64,000 nt of DNA, from contig NC_079878.1 in NCBI RefSeq assembly GCF_029227915.1, positions 9,796,001 through 9,860,000 on the forward strand. Reading direction: 5' to 3'. This document shows, one piece after another, positions 1-12,209 of this stretch. The notes beneath the pieces were generated by a model that was given only the letters and a program-made list of their open reading frames with translations, was not told where the DNA came from and made no database searches. The stretch comes from Hydractinia symbiolongicarpus. Its lineage: Eukaryota; Cnidaria; Hydrozoa; Anthoathecata; Hydractiniidae. The position numbers and the translations under genes are program-made. Position 1 is the stretch's first letter; each line of letters begins with the position of its first letter.

Positions 1-2370
1 AGGTGGAGGCAACACATTGTGAGTTATTGAATAATATAAATATTATCATGTCATGAACAAGCGAGTTCATTCTAGGCTACGTTTCGACAGTTACAGCTGT
101 CATCGACGGGCAATGATCGTAATTAGAGGATCGAAATTAACGAATCAGATCACGGCAATTAAAGTGATTAACTTTTTTACGGACCCAGATATGGAAGCAA
201 TAGATTGATTAAAATCTTTCCTTTTTTCTAAAAGTTCGCTTTATGTTACGTTTTTTTTTCTAAAAGTTCGCTTTTTTGTTGCGTTTGTCCCGAACCATTT
301 TTGAACTTTTTCATAAATGTTCGCTTTCCGAAGTACGGGTAACCATATTTCTTGAAGTTGATAGGAAATACTATTGATATGAGTATTTCTGTCTATACTA
401 TTTATGGTTTCTTTTACTTTTCTTATATAAAAGCGTAAAAAACATTAAAAACAATTGTTTTTACATCCTCCCCATTGGACGATAGCTCAACTGTGTTCTC
501 CTTTTTTCAGCGATCTTTTTTAAAATAGCTTTCGTATCATCTTCATACTCTGATCCAAATGGAAAATTAACTGCCAGCACTTTTTTTTCAAAATTTTTTA
601 ATTTTTACTATTGCCTTTCCAAAGAACGAAAACTTTTAATTCGATTTCCAAACCGCCTTGTAATAAAGGGGACCGCTTCACTACTGCGGATTCAACTGTT
701 CCCGTAATTTTTGCTGTGTGTGATATTGCATATTCTCAAATTCGCGTTAAATGCATTTTTGAAAACAACCTTGCTCAAACGCGTTAATTAAATTTCTTTT
801 TCAAAATAATTTCATTGAACCGCGTTAATTTCATGACCGTTAATTTAATTAGCGTTAATTTCTTGACTCGTTATAATTCATGGAAAAAGGTATTCAATGA
901 CAATGACTGAACAGATAAGTGGTATTATATTTTTAAAAGACTGTGAGTTATTTCTAAACTTTGGGAGGGTTTTCGTTTTACAAGTAGATTTGAATATTTG
1001 CCAAGATGACGTGATGTAATATTATACGACAATAGAGAAAAATTAAGTCAAAAAAATTATAAGTTGCCTTAGCTACCCCATTGCTAAGGGAATGTGGGCA
1101 ACATATGTATTTTGATCACTTAGCGCTAAACAAGAAACTTAAAAGAACAGGTGTGCTTCAAACGTCGTCATGTTTTCCATAGTGTCACGTCCATGGTTTA
1201 ACCATAACAGAATTTCCTAAAGGTTGAATCTTCTTTCAGGAAACTGATTCATTAAGGTCATAAAGGAAGCAGATACAGTAAAAACATAGATATATTTGGC
1301 CATCAAGACTCTTATTTGTTGTGTTGGTTGACACAACCTTATTTATCAAGATGTGTTCCAGCTCTGTCAGAAAGTACACAAAAATGACCTGGACTAACAA
1401 GAGGTTTGGTTGGCGCAGCACTCTCTTATATGTAGGTGTGCGTGCCATACGCACCAGGACCATAAATTCGGGGTCAATAGTTTACTACTACATATTTAGC
1501 GGTTTTAAAAAGGCGGTCCCTGAAACTCGGCCCTTAGACATGTACGCCAAGTAACTTGAAGTCAGAAGTAAACAAGACAGAGTTGTGTGACCCCCACTTC
1601 ATGAACTAATTATCTATAGCTAGAGGAAATTGTATTAAATTGTATTCTGCCTTTTTAATAAATAATATACGCAAAAAACTTTTAATCTCTAATACAATTC
1701 ACAGTATGTCTGCTTATATTTTCGTCAAAGTTGTGTAGCAAACTACATACAACTGCAGGACCCAACCTATTTTGACAGGGTTAACCCTTATCGACAATGT
1801 GAGCAAGCTATATAATATTTTTTTGCAGACACTTTACAAAAAACAAAAATCAACTTCAAAATGCAAATAAACTACATTCCACTGTACTGTGTGAGTACAG
1901 TAGCAAAAATGTGCGAGTATTTTTGGCAAACTCGTACGTGCAGTATACTTGTTGCATACTCATGGAATACCCATAGAAGAAATAACTTGTACCGGTAGTT
2001 TAATACTCCTGTATAGTTACTCTCAATCGGCACTGTAGACCCAAGTTAAGCAAACACCTTTTAGTCACTATGGGGCAACATTTTTTGTTGACCCAAGTTG
2101 ATCAAAACACCCTCTAGTCACTATTGGGCACTTACTCAATCCAGTTTAAGGTCCTTGGTTCCTAATGCTTGAGGGTTGGACAGCATGCTGTTTTCTTAGA
2201 TTTATCAGATTTATCCACCTCTATCTTGGGCTGTCCCCTTTTTCAAATTCAAACAGACAAGGCCTTTTTTATGCAATGTGTCCATGCAATGTGTCCATGT
2301 TTGTCCCAGGTATCTGGTATTCAATTATTTGCTTAGGTTAGGCCATATATTGTTTCCCATGTGTTCTAGC
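1..2370. other. gene-free AT-rich stretch
   Basis: I see no protein with recognisable motifs on either strand and no RNA gene. The short open frames at 1236-1554 overlap one another on opposite strands and look like chance. Around 230-330 and 640-880 there are imperfect short direct repeats (the GTTCGCTTTT and GCGTTAATT types), which suggest old repeat DNA. Confidence 0.5.
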
Positions 2371-2459
2371 TGGCCAAACCATCTAAGACTGTTGTAACGA
2401 AGAGCATCATTGAGGTTGGTAATTCGTAGTGTATTTCTCAGCTAGCACATCAATTTTTC

Positions 2460-3720
2460 CTCACTCAGCTTGAAGAACATATCTATCTAACCATCATGTT
2501 TTCATTTCGTTCAAGACAGTGGATATCTTCTGTCTTCACTGGCCAAGTTTCTGAGGCATACAGTAGCACACTTCTGGCACACGTCTGGTAGGCATGGCCT
2601 CTACTTTTCAGTGATATTCTTCCACTTGTTAATATAGGTAATAATAGCTCACAAAAGTGTTTCCAGGCACCCCTTATCCCAGCAGTAGTATAGCAGAGAA
2701 GCTCCCACCAATCTGATACACAACATCTCCAAGGTAGCAACATGATTTTGCCACATCAAATCTTTTATTTCCAATTGTTATATCTGTCATTTGTGGCAGT
2801 ATAGGAACAATCTCACCACTGCATTTTTTACATTTGAAAGTTGGGTCTTCTCTTAAAACAGAGATGTTAGTAGAAGGATGATGATTCCAATAGACGCAGT
2901 GTGTACAAAATTTATAGAGTTTTTGCCAACACCTTTTTTACAAACTCTACATGGTACTTGGAATTTTCCACTTGAGTAGGTACACTTGTGATCTTGCATT
3001 AGTGTACATTCCTTGTACTACTGATATCACCCATTCTTTAACACTGACCTTTCTCATGGCCCACCAAAGTACCCTCCTTAGCACTCGATCAAACTCCTTC
3101 TTAAGTTGACAAACTTAAAATAGAAGTCTTTTTTTTGCTGATGTGCTTTTCATGCAATTGCCTGAGAATGAATATAGCATCAGTTGTGCCTTTAGCTAGC
3201 ATAAAACCAAATTGCACGATTTTGACCACTTGATCTAGCATCTTAAGCCCTCTATAGTTTCCTTGTTCAAGTGAATCCCCTTTACTCTTATAAAAATTAA
3301 TAATGAATGACAGATTTCATTCTTCAGGTATTTTAACTTCTTAGAAGATGAGACTAGCAAGATTCGTTATCATTGTCACAACTGAAGGACCAGCAGCTCT
3401 GTTCATTTCAACAGCTCTTCCAGATGGGCCAGCTGCTTTGTTTTTGTTCATTGAGTTGATTGCAGTGGTAACCATTTCTTCAGGAATTAATTGGATCCTG
3501 CTCTTGAAGTTCTTCAGGGTTCCAAGAAAACTCCATATATAGGAGCCGACTGTAATGATGCCACCAACCTATCATCCTTTTCATTTTATTGTAAGATATA
3601 TCACAACTGTCATTCTTTATGCAACTTTTTTTGACAGCGTCCTGACTTTCTAATATCAACTTTTTTCTAGCTTGAAGATATAATTTTTTCCTTCTTTTGT
3701 TTGCAGATAGCTATATGTTT
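2460..3720 (-). mobile_element. decayed RTE-type LINE fragment (RT and C-terminal part)
   Basis: The minus strand at 2483-2743 reads as a broken version of the C-terminal region of the retrotransposon at 57662-60895: a serial match through the 'CARSVLLYASETWPVK' segment, equivalent to 'CVRSVMLYGSETWAVK' in the longer copy. Matching, heavily mutated RT-domain DNA continues to about 3500 and probably to 3720, including the region that in the long copy says 'bringing the lesion of the frame into RT core'. Many stops and shifts make it non-functional. It is more diverged than the copy at 57.6 kb, so it is an older insertion or a related subfamily. The outer limits are approximate because no target duplication was found. 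Confidence 0.75.
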
Positions 3721-4304
3721 TTTAAAAAAAGTAGATGCAGGCTTTTTCAGGGGAACACTTTAATTTTTACTGAACTAACTCAATAAACACCTATATATTT
3801 CAACGTATCGTGGCTATAACCTATTTGTATGGTTCTCTCAGTGGGCAAATGTCACTTGGTTCTGTTAAACCAATTACAGGTCTTTCAGGGTAGCCACATT
3901 ATGATTTGAGGAAAAAAACACGCTGTTTACACGACCAGCTCTTTTACATAAACCTGACATATTGTGTAGTTGTAGGTTTGTTTTTGCTAATTTAGCTTTA
4001 CTTTAATTGAGATACTTGTAGTTTAATCAAAGCTTTTTCTGTGAGAGTTTGTCCTTGAAATGTCCGTGTTTTCCCTCAATCAAAGGTTGTATCATGTGAC
4101 ATTCTGCCAGTGCCAGTGGAGTGTTATTTTCAATTTTTCGATTTCCACAATGAGAACCCAATGTTATATCAATTAATCAAGTCTCAAGACTAATTTACAG
4201 AAATGCAGAAAAAGGCTATAATAATATTTTTCTGCAACAAAGTTCAGGTGAAAATATGACCTTTTTAACATCATTCTTTATTATTTTCCACTTACATTTC
4301 TTGA

Positions 4305-4705
4305 TCTTCTTCCAATCTGATCCAGACTGTGTTATTTATAAACTAAAATTACTCTGCATCAAGCACGTCATTATTGAATTCTGCCAAGTCTGCTTGATCT
4401 ACCTCTGGGCTTTGTCCCAAGAAACATCAAATCCCTACAATTTCTTACCCAATTGCTCTCCTCCTTTCTCTCAGTTACCCTACCAGCTCAATATTTTTAT
4501 CTGTATAGCATCTGGATAATACATGCTAGGATACTTACCCCGTAATTTAAACTCTTTCTGTATATAAACAGGAGTGCACATCTACCGAAACCATTCTTAT
4601 TTAAGTCTTTATACAGCATTAAAGCTGAAAATGTTTTGTTGTTTATAATCTTACCTGCTTATTATACAAGCTAAATTTCAGCTCTTAACCTTCCTGCAAT
4701 GCTTT
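4305..4705 (-). mobile_element. 3' fragment of the same RTE-type LINE
   Basis: On the plus strand the segment beginning TTCCAATCTGATCCAGACTG runs parallel to 57718 onward in the large LINE copy. It keeps alignment through the 'AAACTCTTTCTGT' block (about 4547, matching about 57963) and the 'CAGCTCTTAACCTTCCT' block (about 4678, matching about 58355), with an internal deletion between them. The orientation is minus, as for the 2.5-kb fragment. The extreme (ATC)n tail is missing. It is non-coding now. Confidence 0.75.
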
Positions 4706-5079
4706 TGTATTTCTTTTATTTTGGTGATTTTATTTTCTGTAACAGTAAGTCACAAACTGTGAAGTTTTCTTAAAAGAAAATTGTATTTTGTATAAGTATT
4801 GGTTTCCCAAGGCATTATTCTTGTGAAATTAATAACATTTCTTCATTCGTACAAGTTTGTGTTCGTACAAGTTCTGGTTTTTTACAGTCTAATCATCTCT
4901 TATAATAATACGGAGTGTATGTGACGGTCATAGTGGATATCTTCATTTTCCTTTAAAGTCGCCAAAATTTCCTTTGAAGTTGCCGAAAAAAGTATGTCTC
5001 AAATGTTAAATTTTATGACGTTAATAACACTACTTTAACGCCAATATCCTATATTAAATTAATGAAGCCGTAACAGTGC

Positions 5080-5590
5080 ACTTAAAACTTTGAGGCCAAA
5101 TAACTTGGAAACGAGGTGGTGACGTCAATGATTTTTCACTGGGTGGGTAGCTAGGGACCACCAGGACTAATTTGGGTAACTTTTCCAAACCTGGGTCCCC
5201 AAATCTGTTTTGGAGTGGATGGGTTGATGACGTCATCAAAAAACCTTCAAACCCTAATATCTCTGCAACCATTTGTCACAAGTACATGATCCTATACATT
5301 TTCTTGATCAGCGTTCAAGATCTAACAATAAAGGCAGCAGGAATACAAATCACTCCAAAAATTTTTTGTCTTTACAGGTCATTCCTGACGTCAGCAAAAT
5401 TTTTAAACCCTCCTATCTCAATAACCGCTCATCAAAAGCACATGATCATATACATTTTCCTGATCAGCGCTTTAAGCTCTCCACAATAGAGGCAATGTGA
5501 AAACAAAATTCTTAATTTTTTTTAGTGGATGAGTTGCTGACGTCATCAAAATTTTTATCCTGCCTTAGTGGATTTTTCCACAGGCCTTAT
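5080..5590. repeat. imperfect tandem repeat containing TGACGTCATCAAAA motifs
   Basis: Related blocks follow each other. Each carries a TGACGTCA-type palindrome (about 5232, 5390, 5540) followed by CAAAA(A/T)TTTT, a C-rich CCTATCTC/CCTAATATCTC stretch, then ACATGATC, TATACATTTTC and TGATCAGCG. The repeat of this order at about 5225-5320 and 5385-5475 shows a degenerate unit of roughly 155 bases. The open frames over it are products of the repeat. The motif resembles a CRE site, but its place in a repeat makes regulatory function unlikely. Confidence 0.6.
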
Positions 5591-6431
5591 CGACTAGTCT
5601 TATTAATATTTCAATACAGGTGTTTTTACGTCTACACACATACATACTTTTTATATAGCTTCGCAAGTAAAAAGTGGTCTAATGAATCTGGAGTCATACT
5701 ATTTCTGGTTATGATTAAAAAGAAGATTTTTTTTAAAAGATTAACCGTTACTTTAAAATGAAATGATTTTTAAAAAATTAACTTGAAAAATATTTTTTTA
5801 CAACAATTCAGCGATAGGGAACCATGACAGGAATTCATAATCCTTGCTATATGTCTGGCTTGTTAGCTGTATATTCTCTACCTGGTGCAATAAAGTTGTT
5901 TTGTTAACAAAAAGTATGGACATTAAATTTCGAAGTAAAATTAGGGCATAAATTAATGAAGATGATTTTAATTGCGTTTTTTATATTATATATTTTTGCT
6001 TTGTTTGCTAACTTCTAATATCTTTCTATACTCAAATGGTCTCCAAGGTAGAAATTATTATGAAGTTGTAAATTTGGGTTTTATATTTTGACATTACAAG
6101 TTTGTAAAGACAAAATGCAATTAGTAATTTAACTTTCTTTAATTTGATCCATTAAGATTTATAGGATAATTCCATTTTTAATTTTTAACCCAATTTAAGA
6201 CGGGGCTAAAAAGCCTTGCTCTCTCATTTTTTTATTTTGGAAAAATTCTCAAGCATACAGTTTTAGGGCTTAATTGTGGGGACTTTTTTATTACATTTTT
6301 TTTATTCCCAAAAGTTAACAAATAGTTAAGGCAAGTTTGTGGCATAACGATGTTTCCTTTGTCATTTCGGAAGAAGGAAGGTTGTTTTTGTTGTTGTTTT
6401 ATTTGTATTCTTTCGTATTTAGAAAATATGA

Positions 6432-7103
6432 ATGGAGCCTGATACCCAGAAAAAGAAGGCAGATAGGAAGGTTGTCATTTTAGGAGACTCGGGTGTTGGT
6501 AAAACATGCCTCATACGAAGATATATAGAAGGAATTTTCACTGATGGTTCACCAAATACAATTGGTGCTGCGTTCTTTCTAAAACAATGGAACAGCAAAA
6601 ACATTGCATTATGGGACACAGCTGGTCAAGAAGAATTTTCAGGGTTGACTAGTTTCTATTGTCGTAATGCGAACGCTGTTATACTTTGTTACGATCTAAC
6701 GTGTCGAGAAACTTTCGATACACTAATGGAGCGTCATTCACGTCTGCTCGAATCTGTCGCGCGAAATTGTTTAATGGTATTTGTGGGGACTAAATTTGAC
6801 ATGTTGAATAAGAAAGTGAGTGGTAAATTGCAGACTCGTGGCGTCACACCTAAAGAAATCCTGGACAAATCTTCGGAATACACGCAAAGATTCAATTCGT
6901 TGCGTCATCCGAAGGGAATTCCCCCTGTGTTCGAAACTAGTTCTAAATCGGATTACAACGTGTCTGACGTGTTTGAATATATTTTTGAAACGTTAGCACC
7001 GGTGGAGGGTGCAAATAAGTCGAGAGATACTTCACCTTCGGGTCTGATCGAATTAAACAATGAGCGCAGCAGTAATCAAGAAGTAGGGAAAAAATGTTGT
7101 TAA
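6432..7103 (+). CDS. Rab20-like small GTPase
   Basis: This is a complete intronless 223-residue Ras-superfamily GTPase. Visible motifs are the P-loop GDSGVGKT (residues 18-25), switch I around T43, the WDTAGQE block at 61-67 with the catalytic glutamine (Q66) present, a G4 position reading TKFD (120-123), and a G5 ETSSKS near 185. The C-terminus ends KKCC, a double-cysteine geranylgeranylation site, so the protein should be membrane-anchored. The 'GAAFFLKQW' after switch I and the 'FYCRNANAVILCYD' segment resemble vertebrate Rab20 (which has GAFYLKQW and MYCRGAAAIILTYD), a Rab linked to endosome and phagosome maturation. The G4 motif is unusual: most Rabs have NKxD. The ATG at 6432 gives the correct spacing before the P-loop. 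An overlapping four-codon frame starts four bases upstream. Rab20 assignment is by recall of the family, not by a search. Confidence 0.9.
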   Translation: MEPDTQKKKADRKVVILGDSGVGKTCLIRRYIEGIFTDGSPNTIGAAFFLKQWNSKNIALWDTAGQEEFSGLTSFYCRNANAVILCYDLTCRETFDTLMERHSRLLESVARNCLMVFVGTKFDMLNKKVSGKLQTRGVTPKEILDKSSEYTQRFNSLRHPKGIPPVFETSSKSDYNVSDVFEYIFETLAPVEGANKSRDTSPSGLIELNNERSSNQEVGKKCC

Positions 7104-9728
7104 GAAAGACTTCTTTTTATTTTTATTTTTACCTAATTTTTTTTAAATGCAAATTTTTTTTTAATTATGGATTATTGTTAATATTTCGAATGTTTTACGC
7201 ATTACACGTTGTAAATTATTTTCTTTAGCAAGTTTTATAAGGATACACTTAGGTTCATTTTTTTTTGCAGCCGAGACGAAAATTAGTTCTTGCGATAATT
7301 TTTGGAAAAGTCGACATTGCGGAATTTGCGCAAATTAATTTTTTTCTAAAAGATTTTTTGCGAAAATTTATTTCCCTAAGTATTTTTTGTGAGTATTAAT
7401 TTTTTCGCTTTTTTTTTGGATCTTAGCTAAATTCGTGAAATTATATACTCGAAATGGCCTTGAGCATAACATTCGCAAAAATTACAAAATGGAGGGAACA
7501 TTTTCACTTCAGAAGAATTTTCTTCACACATCAAAAAAATTTTCAATGTACCTTTATGAATGTTTCAATGAGAAATTTTTTTTTAAAAAAAAATGTATTT
7601 GGTAACATTTTCACCTCACAGTAACATTTTCACCTCACAGTTCAAAATTAATACTCGCAAATGATCATCTGCGAAAATTATTATTCACGAATTTTATTAT
7701 TTTTTTTCTACCTGCGAAAATAATTATGTACGAAAATAAGTCACCTTAAAAATTAAAAACAGTGTTTAGTAGAAATACCAACAGTTTCGCGAGCAAAACT
7801 TTGTGTTTTTGAAAACATTTTTTGCGGACAAGAACTGAAAAACAGAAATATAAAATTAGCTGAAAGCCAAGCAAATTAAATATTTTATTCCGTTCCTTTT
7901 CCCTGTTAAGTGTATATTCAACTTTTAATGTCGCAGAATGCGAAAAAATAAGTTGCTTTTTTCTGTTTATGTAGAACCTTTGGTTGAGTGTTGATTTAAG
8001 TTGAAAAATGTGAAATAGAAGAAGGATAAAAGTTTTACTTTTTTATTTAACCAAGAGATAATTATACCTTCTTTCCACTAGTTCCTTCTCGCTTTTCTTT
8101 TTTAAAAAAAATCATATTTGTCGATTAATTTTCGTCAAAAATGGATTATTTTTTATTTCGTTTTTTCCATTAGCAACATTGACGACTCCATAATGAATTA
8201 GAGCATGTATTGGTTCCATTAAAAGAAGTTTATTGCGGTAGAAAATACAGAATTTTTAGGGAAGAAATTTTGACGGTAATTTTTACGCAATTCTCATATT
8301 TCTACCATTTGTTTTCTGTACGAACACTTCATCGACTGAAATAACTACAGCTATACGTAAACGAAATTTTCAAACCTTTATATAATCATTATTCCAAAAA
8401 AAAAAATATTTACTATTTTACAACTTTAGACAGACGATTAGAAAAAACCGATATAGTAAAAATTCTCTTTTCATTTAAAGTGAAAAGGTGATTTAATTTT
8501 CCCAGCCGTAATTTGTGACCTGCAATTCAGGCGCTCTAAGGAGTCTGCATTAAAAAAAAAATCTTTGACTTTTTTGCCAAAGTACCTTTTCTTGCAGAAT
8601 AAGCAAAAAGGAATCAATCCTGCAAAAAATCGTGTCCTGCAAAAAAATAAAGTTCAAAAATTTAGGAGAGGAAAGGAGTTCGCAAAAAAAACAATTCGCA
8701 GACAGATCACAACACTCCCAAAATAAATTTTTAAAATTTACATATATTAAGCCTGGTTCACATTTGCTAACCCAGCGCAAACGCAACATACGCATGAGCA
8801 ATCTTAATTTTTTTAATTCAATCAAGACGTTCACACTTCTTTTGTCATTAGAAAACGAATATTTCCAAAGGAACGTGTTTTATCAGCTTTTTTTCAAAAA
8901 AATCCTTTTTCAATCCTTTTATAATATTCCTGACCTAATATTCCTGACAAATTTGTACAATTTTTTTTATTTTTATTCTTAAGAATTTTCTCACCTATGT
9001 TTACGCTTTTCAAAACTGTCTTGCGTGGAGCTTATGCTTGCGTCAAAGTCAGACAATTCAATGTATAGATATTTATGGGTACGGAGACTCTATAAAAATA
9101 ATCTAGAATAATCTAGAGAATTCTATAAAATACATAAACTTGTGAACAGTTGAAGGTATAATATTTAACATCCTAACAACATAACATTCTTATATGCATA
9201 GGAAGTTATAATCACGAGTTAAATCATTTTTTTAAAAATAAAATTCTAATTACACATTCTCTTGTTATTACAAGTTATATCTTTATCCCTCTGTTTTTAA
9301 AGTTCATTTATAAGAAAGGAAATCAATTTTTTCTTTTTCTTCTCATGACATAGCAGTAGCCACCATCTTCTAAAGTACATTATGTTGTTATTGCATTTTC
9401 TGTACGACGGTCCTGCAGTAACAAGTGTGGACTGCATAAAACCAAAAAAACGTTTTAATCAATTTGTATTTTAAAATTTTAAAGGATATGACAAATACGA
9501 AGGGAGAAAGTTTTTCACAAACAGTCAAACTATCAAAGAAAAGAAGCTTCATTCAAACAATAAATTACAATTGTTCAAATAACCAATCAGTCTAGATATT
9601 ACCAATGTGCGTGGGAAGGTATGTTAACATATCTTCAGCTGAAATTTTAACTCTGTTTCTTTTATAGTGACAAAGATTAAATATCATTAATACAATTGTA
9701 AAAAGCAGGTTTCAGTAGCCAATACACC
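7104..9728. other. intergenic, with degenerate GCGAAAATTAATTTT-type repeats
   Basis: No gene is supported. Between about 7265 and 7750 there are many short, partly inverted blocks of the type GCGAAAATTA/TAATTTTCGC, similar to blocks at 30440-30700 and 33000-33120. A 21-base direct duplication (GTAACATTTTCACCTCACA) lies at about 7602-7639. The overlapping frames at 8550-8982 occur on both strands and have low-complexity content. Confidence 0.45.
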
Positions 9729-9796
9729 TAACCTCGTCCCAGGGTCTTGTGACCCCCAAGCCGTTAAAAGGCAAAATACCTTGGGAACGAGATTGT
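9729..9796. mobile_element. short foldback MITE (hAT-like), copy a
   Basis: The ends are inverted copies of each other: AACCTCGTCCCAGGG on the left and CTTGGGAACGAGATT on the right. The element is flanked by a perfect 8-base direct repeat AATACACC (9721-9728 and 9797-9804), the target duplication expected for hAT-superfamily insertion. It is only 68 bases, carries no coding capacity, and must be mobilised in trans. Related copies lie at 15.8, 16.2, 17.1, 17.3, 30.9 and 32.5 kb. Confidence 0.8.
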
Positions 9797-9804
9797 AATA
9801 CACC

Positions 9805-10926
9805 GTACTTAATTTAGATGGGTATAGAAGCATTGAGAACAAAAAATTATTTCCCTCGACTGATAGTATGAAATAATATTTTTGAACATCTGTTTAGGGA
9901 AGAAAGATGTAATAAGAATGCTTGGCGTAAACACTTATCGGTAATAATTAAAAAATACAGTAGATGTTAGCCTTGATGAAATCATTTTTTCGCAACCAAT
10001 AAGGTTTAATTGCCGCCATTATAGTGTGAGAATTTAATTTAAAACTTCAAAACTTACCTTTCACGAAATTTAATTTGGTATGAAACGACTAATAATTTTA
10101 CCAATTGTTTTTTTTTACCCGCATAAAATTTTAAAATACATAATTTGTATTATTTTTATATTAATTTATTTATTATAATTATATTTTAAACTCTTAAATT
10201 CGCTAAAGTTCTGCTCCTCGGAGCTAACCATAGTACAAAGGGACAAAGACTCGCCCACACCCTCTCCCCCCCACACCCCACGAAACAATTGGCTTCCTGC
10301 AGGATTGTTGATACCAGCAATTGCATATATTATAGCTAATTAATGAACCATAATTACAAAAAAGCCTTTCTTGTCAAATTAACCAGTTTTTCTACGTAAG
10401 ATAATTTTTTTAAATATGCAATTAAAGCAATTAAACGTTATCTTGATCAATTTAGCAAATTTAGATATAACATCATGTGATTTACATATCACATAATTTA
10501 AAAGGGATGAATCAGGATGTAATCAGTGAAGATAGATCCTTTCCAATTAACACCAACAATTGATCATTCTCGTCATGACGTTGCAAATCAATTTTGGGAA
10601 TGAATCTGTTTACTTCTCTCTTTTAACTTCTGCTTTTCCTTGAATTGAATCTTTTTATTAAAAAAGCACATGAGTCTGCATAAAGAAAACAACAGAAATG
10701 TAAAAAAAAGTTTCAATACTGGCGCCGTTCTCTTTTTTCCTTCTTCAAAAAAATATCATCTTGTACCTGTAAAATCTTTGAGGCCACTCTACTACAAAAC
10801 TGCTCATCACTGGATAGAGCTCAATTTTTGCCATATTTCAGCACAGAAATCCTAACATAAAAATTTCGAATTTAGGCTGTTATTAGCATTTGGCGGGTCA
10901 TGAAAAAAGTGCCCGAAAAGTCAGTA
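9805..10926. other. gene-free AT-rich stretch
   Basis: Nothing coding is supported. The 61-residue open frame at 10670 has no recognisable motif. A C-rich patch at about 10250-10280 stands out from the AT-rich surroundings. Confidence 0.4.
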
Positions 10927-11645
10927 CCGTATTTCCTCCAATAAGCGCCGCCCTCTATTAAGCGCCGCCCTCTAATAAGCGCCGCACCTAAAATTCGAAT
11001 TTCGAAATAAGCGCCGCCCTCTAATAAGCGCCGCACCCTCAAATGCGGCGCTTATTAGAAAATCAAGAGAAAATGAGATTTCAATGCTTTTATTCGAACT
11101 CTATAGTCTTCTTATTGCAATATTCATTTACATTAAGTTCTAAATAGCTAAATTTACATTTCTTCTTATTAAGTTCCTCATAAAGAATGTTTGCAATTTT
11201 ACTGTTGGTTGAACAGCAAAGAAACTTGGCAGGGACGACCAAGCCAAGCTCTCGTTTCCTTTTTCCCGTTACTTTTGCGATCATCGTGTTGTTTTTATCA
11301 GATTTCAAAAATTGTTTCGTTAGTTAGAAGAAATTGTTGTTTGAAATTATCTTTGTTATATTTGATAGAAAGAGAACAGGAAAAGACACGATAATTCACC
11401 CGTTATTTCTTTCTCGTACGTTACTTACCCCTCTATAGAACCCCAAATCTATCAAAAAAACTTTTACTAAGGATAGCATTCAACCAACGGATTGAATTTG
11501 AAGAATAGGCAAAAACTTCAGAAACTTGAAATCTGAAATTTCGAAATAAGCGCCGCCCTCTATTAAGCGCCGCCCTCTAATAAGCGCCGCACCTAAAATC
11601 ACAAAAATTAAATAAGCGCCGCGGCGCTTATTAGAGGAAATACGG
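10927..11645. mobile_element. TIR element with AAGCGCCGC repeats and TA target site
   Basis: The left end (CCGTATTTCCTCCAATAAGC) and right end (inverse of GCTTATTAGAGGAAATACGG) are inverted repeats with one mismatch in about 25 bases. Each is flanked outside by TA (10925-10926 and 11646-11647), as in Tc1/mariner-type insertions. Sub-terminal regions carry several direct copies of AATAAGCGCCGCCCTCTA (10940-11040 and 11547-11590) plus inverted copies (about 11044-11058). The 72-residue minus-strand frame at 11090-11308 inside is lysine-rich and begins after a KRKR-like run, but I do not recognise it as a transposase. The element appears non-autonomous. Confidence 0.75.
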
Positions 11646-11647
11646 TA

Positions 11648-12209
11648 TATGAAAAAGTGTGGGCGACCTTTTGGAGTAAATATTTTTTTATTTCCTTGAT
11701 CTCCTTTGGTCTATTAGTTTTTGTTTTGGTATTTTAAAGTTTTAATCCTAACCTAACATTTTTTTTTGATTTTCATTATCTAAAGGTTAGGAATCCTTTA
11801 CTGAAGTTATAAAAAAAAACGCTAAAACATCGAGTACCGAAAAAATACGTGGTTTGTTTAGTACAATGTATTATGTATTTTTGATAGGCTGATTTTAGTT
11901 TTAATTTAACTTTCTTTAACACCTAAATAATTACAGATTGAAGACAGATCACTTACCAAAAGCTTAATGACAGTAATCTATTTTTCAGCCTTATTATGAG
12001 AATGATGTCAGCAAATTTAGTCAATTATGTAGAGACTTAATGGAACAATTACGGAAACTAAAGTAATTTCTGATGAAAAAGTTACTGTCAACCAGTATCA
12101 TGAAGAAAAAACACAGACATTATCCTGCCAACCAACCAGACTTCAGAGACAAGAACCCGATAAAATAATTATCAAGAGAAGTTGTTGTTTTTAAAAAATG
12201 AATAATTCA
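11648..12209. other. gene-free stretch
   Basis: No open frame with protein-like composition, RNA gene or clear repeat was found here. Confidence 0.4.

Noticed and set aside
5225-5245. CRE-like TGACGTCA regulatory sites
   Set aside because: They recur as part of a repeated unit with no adjacent gene.
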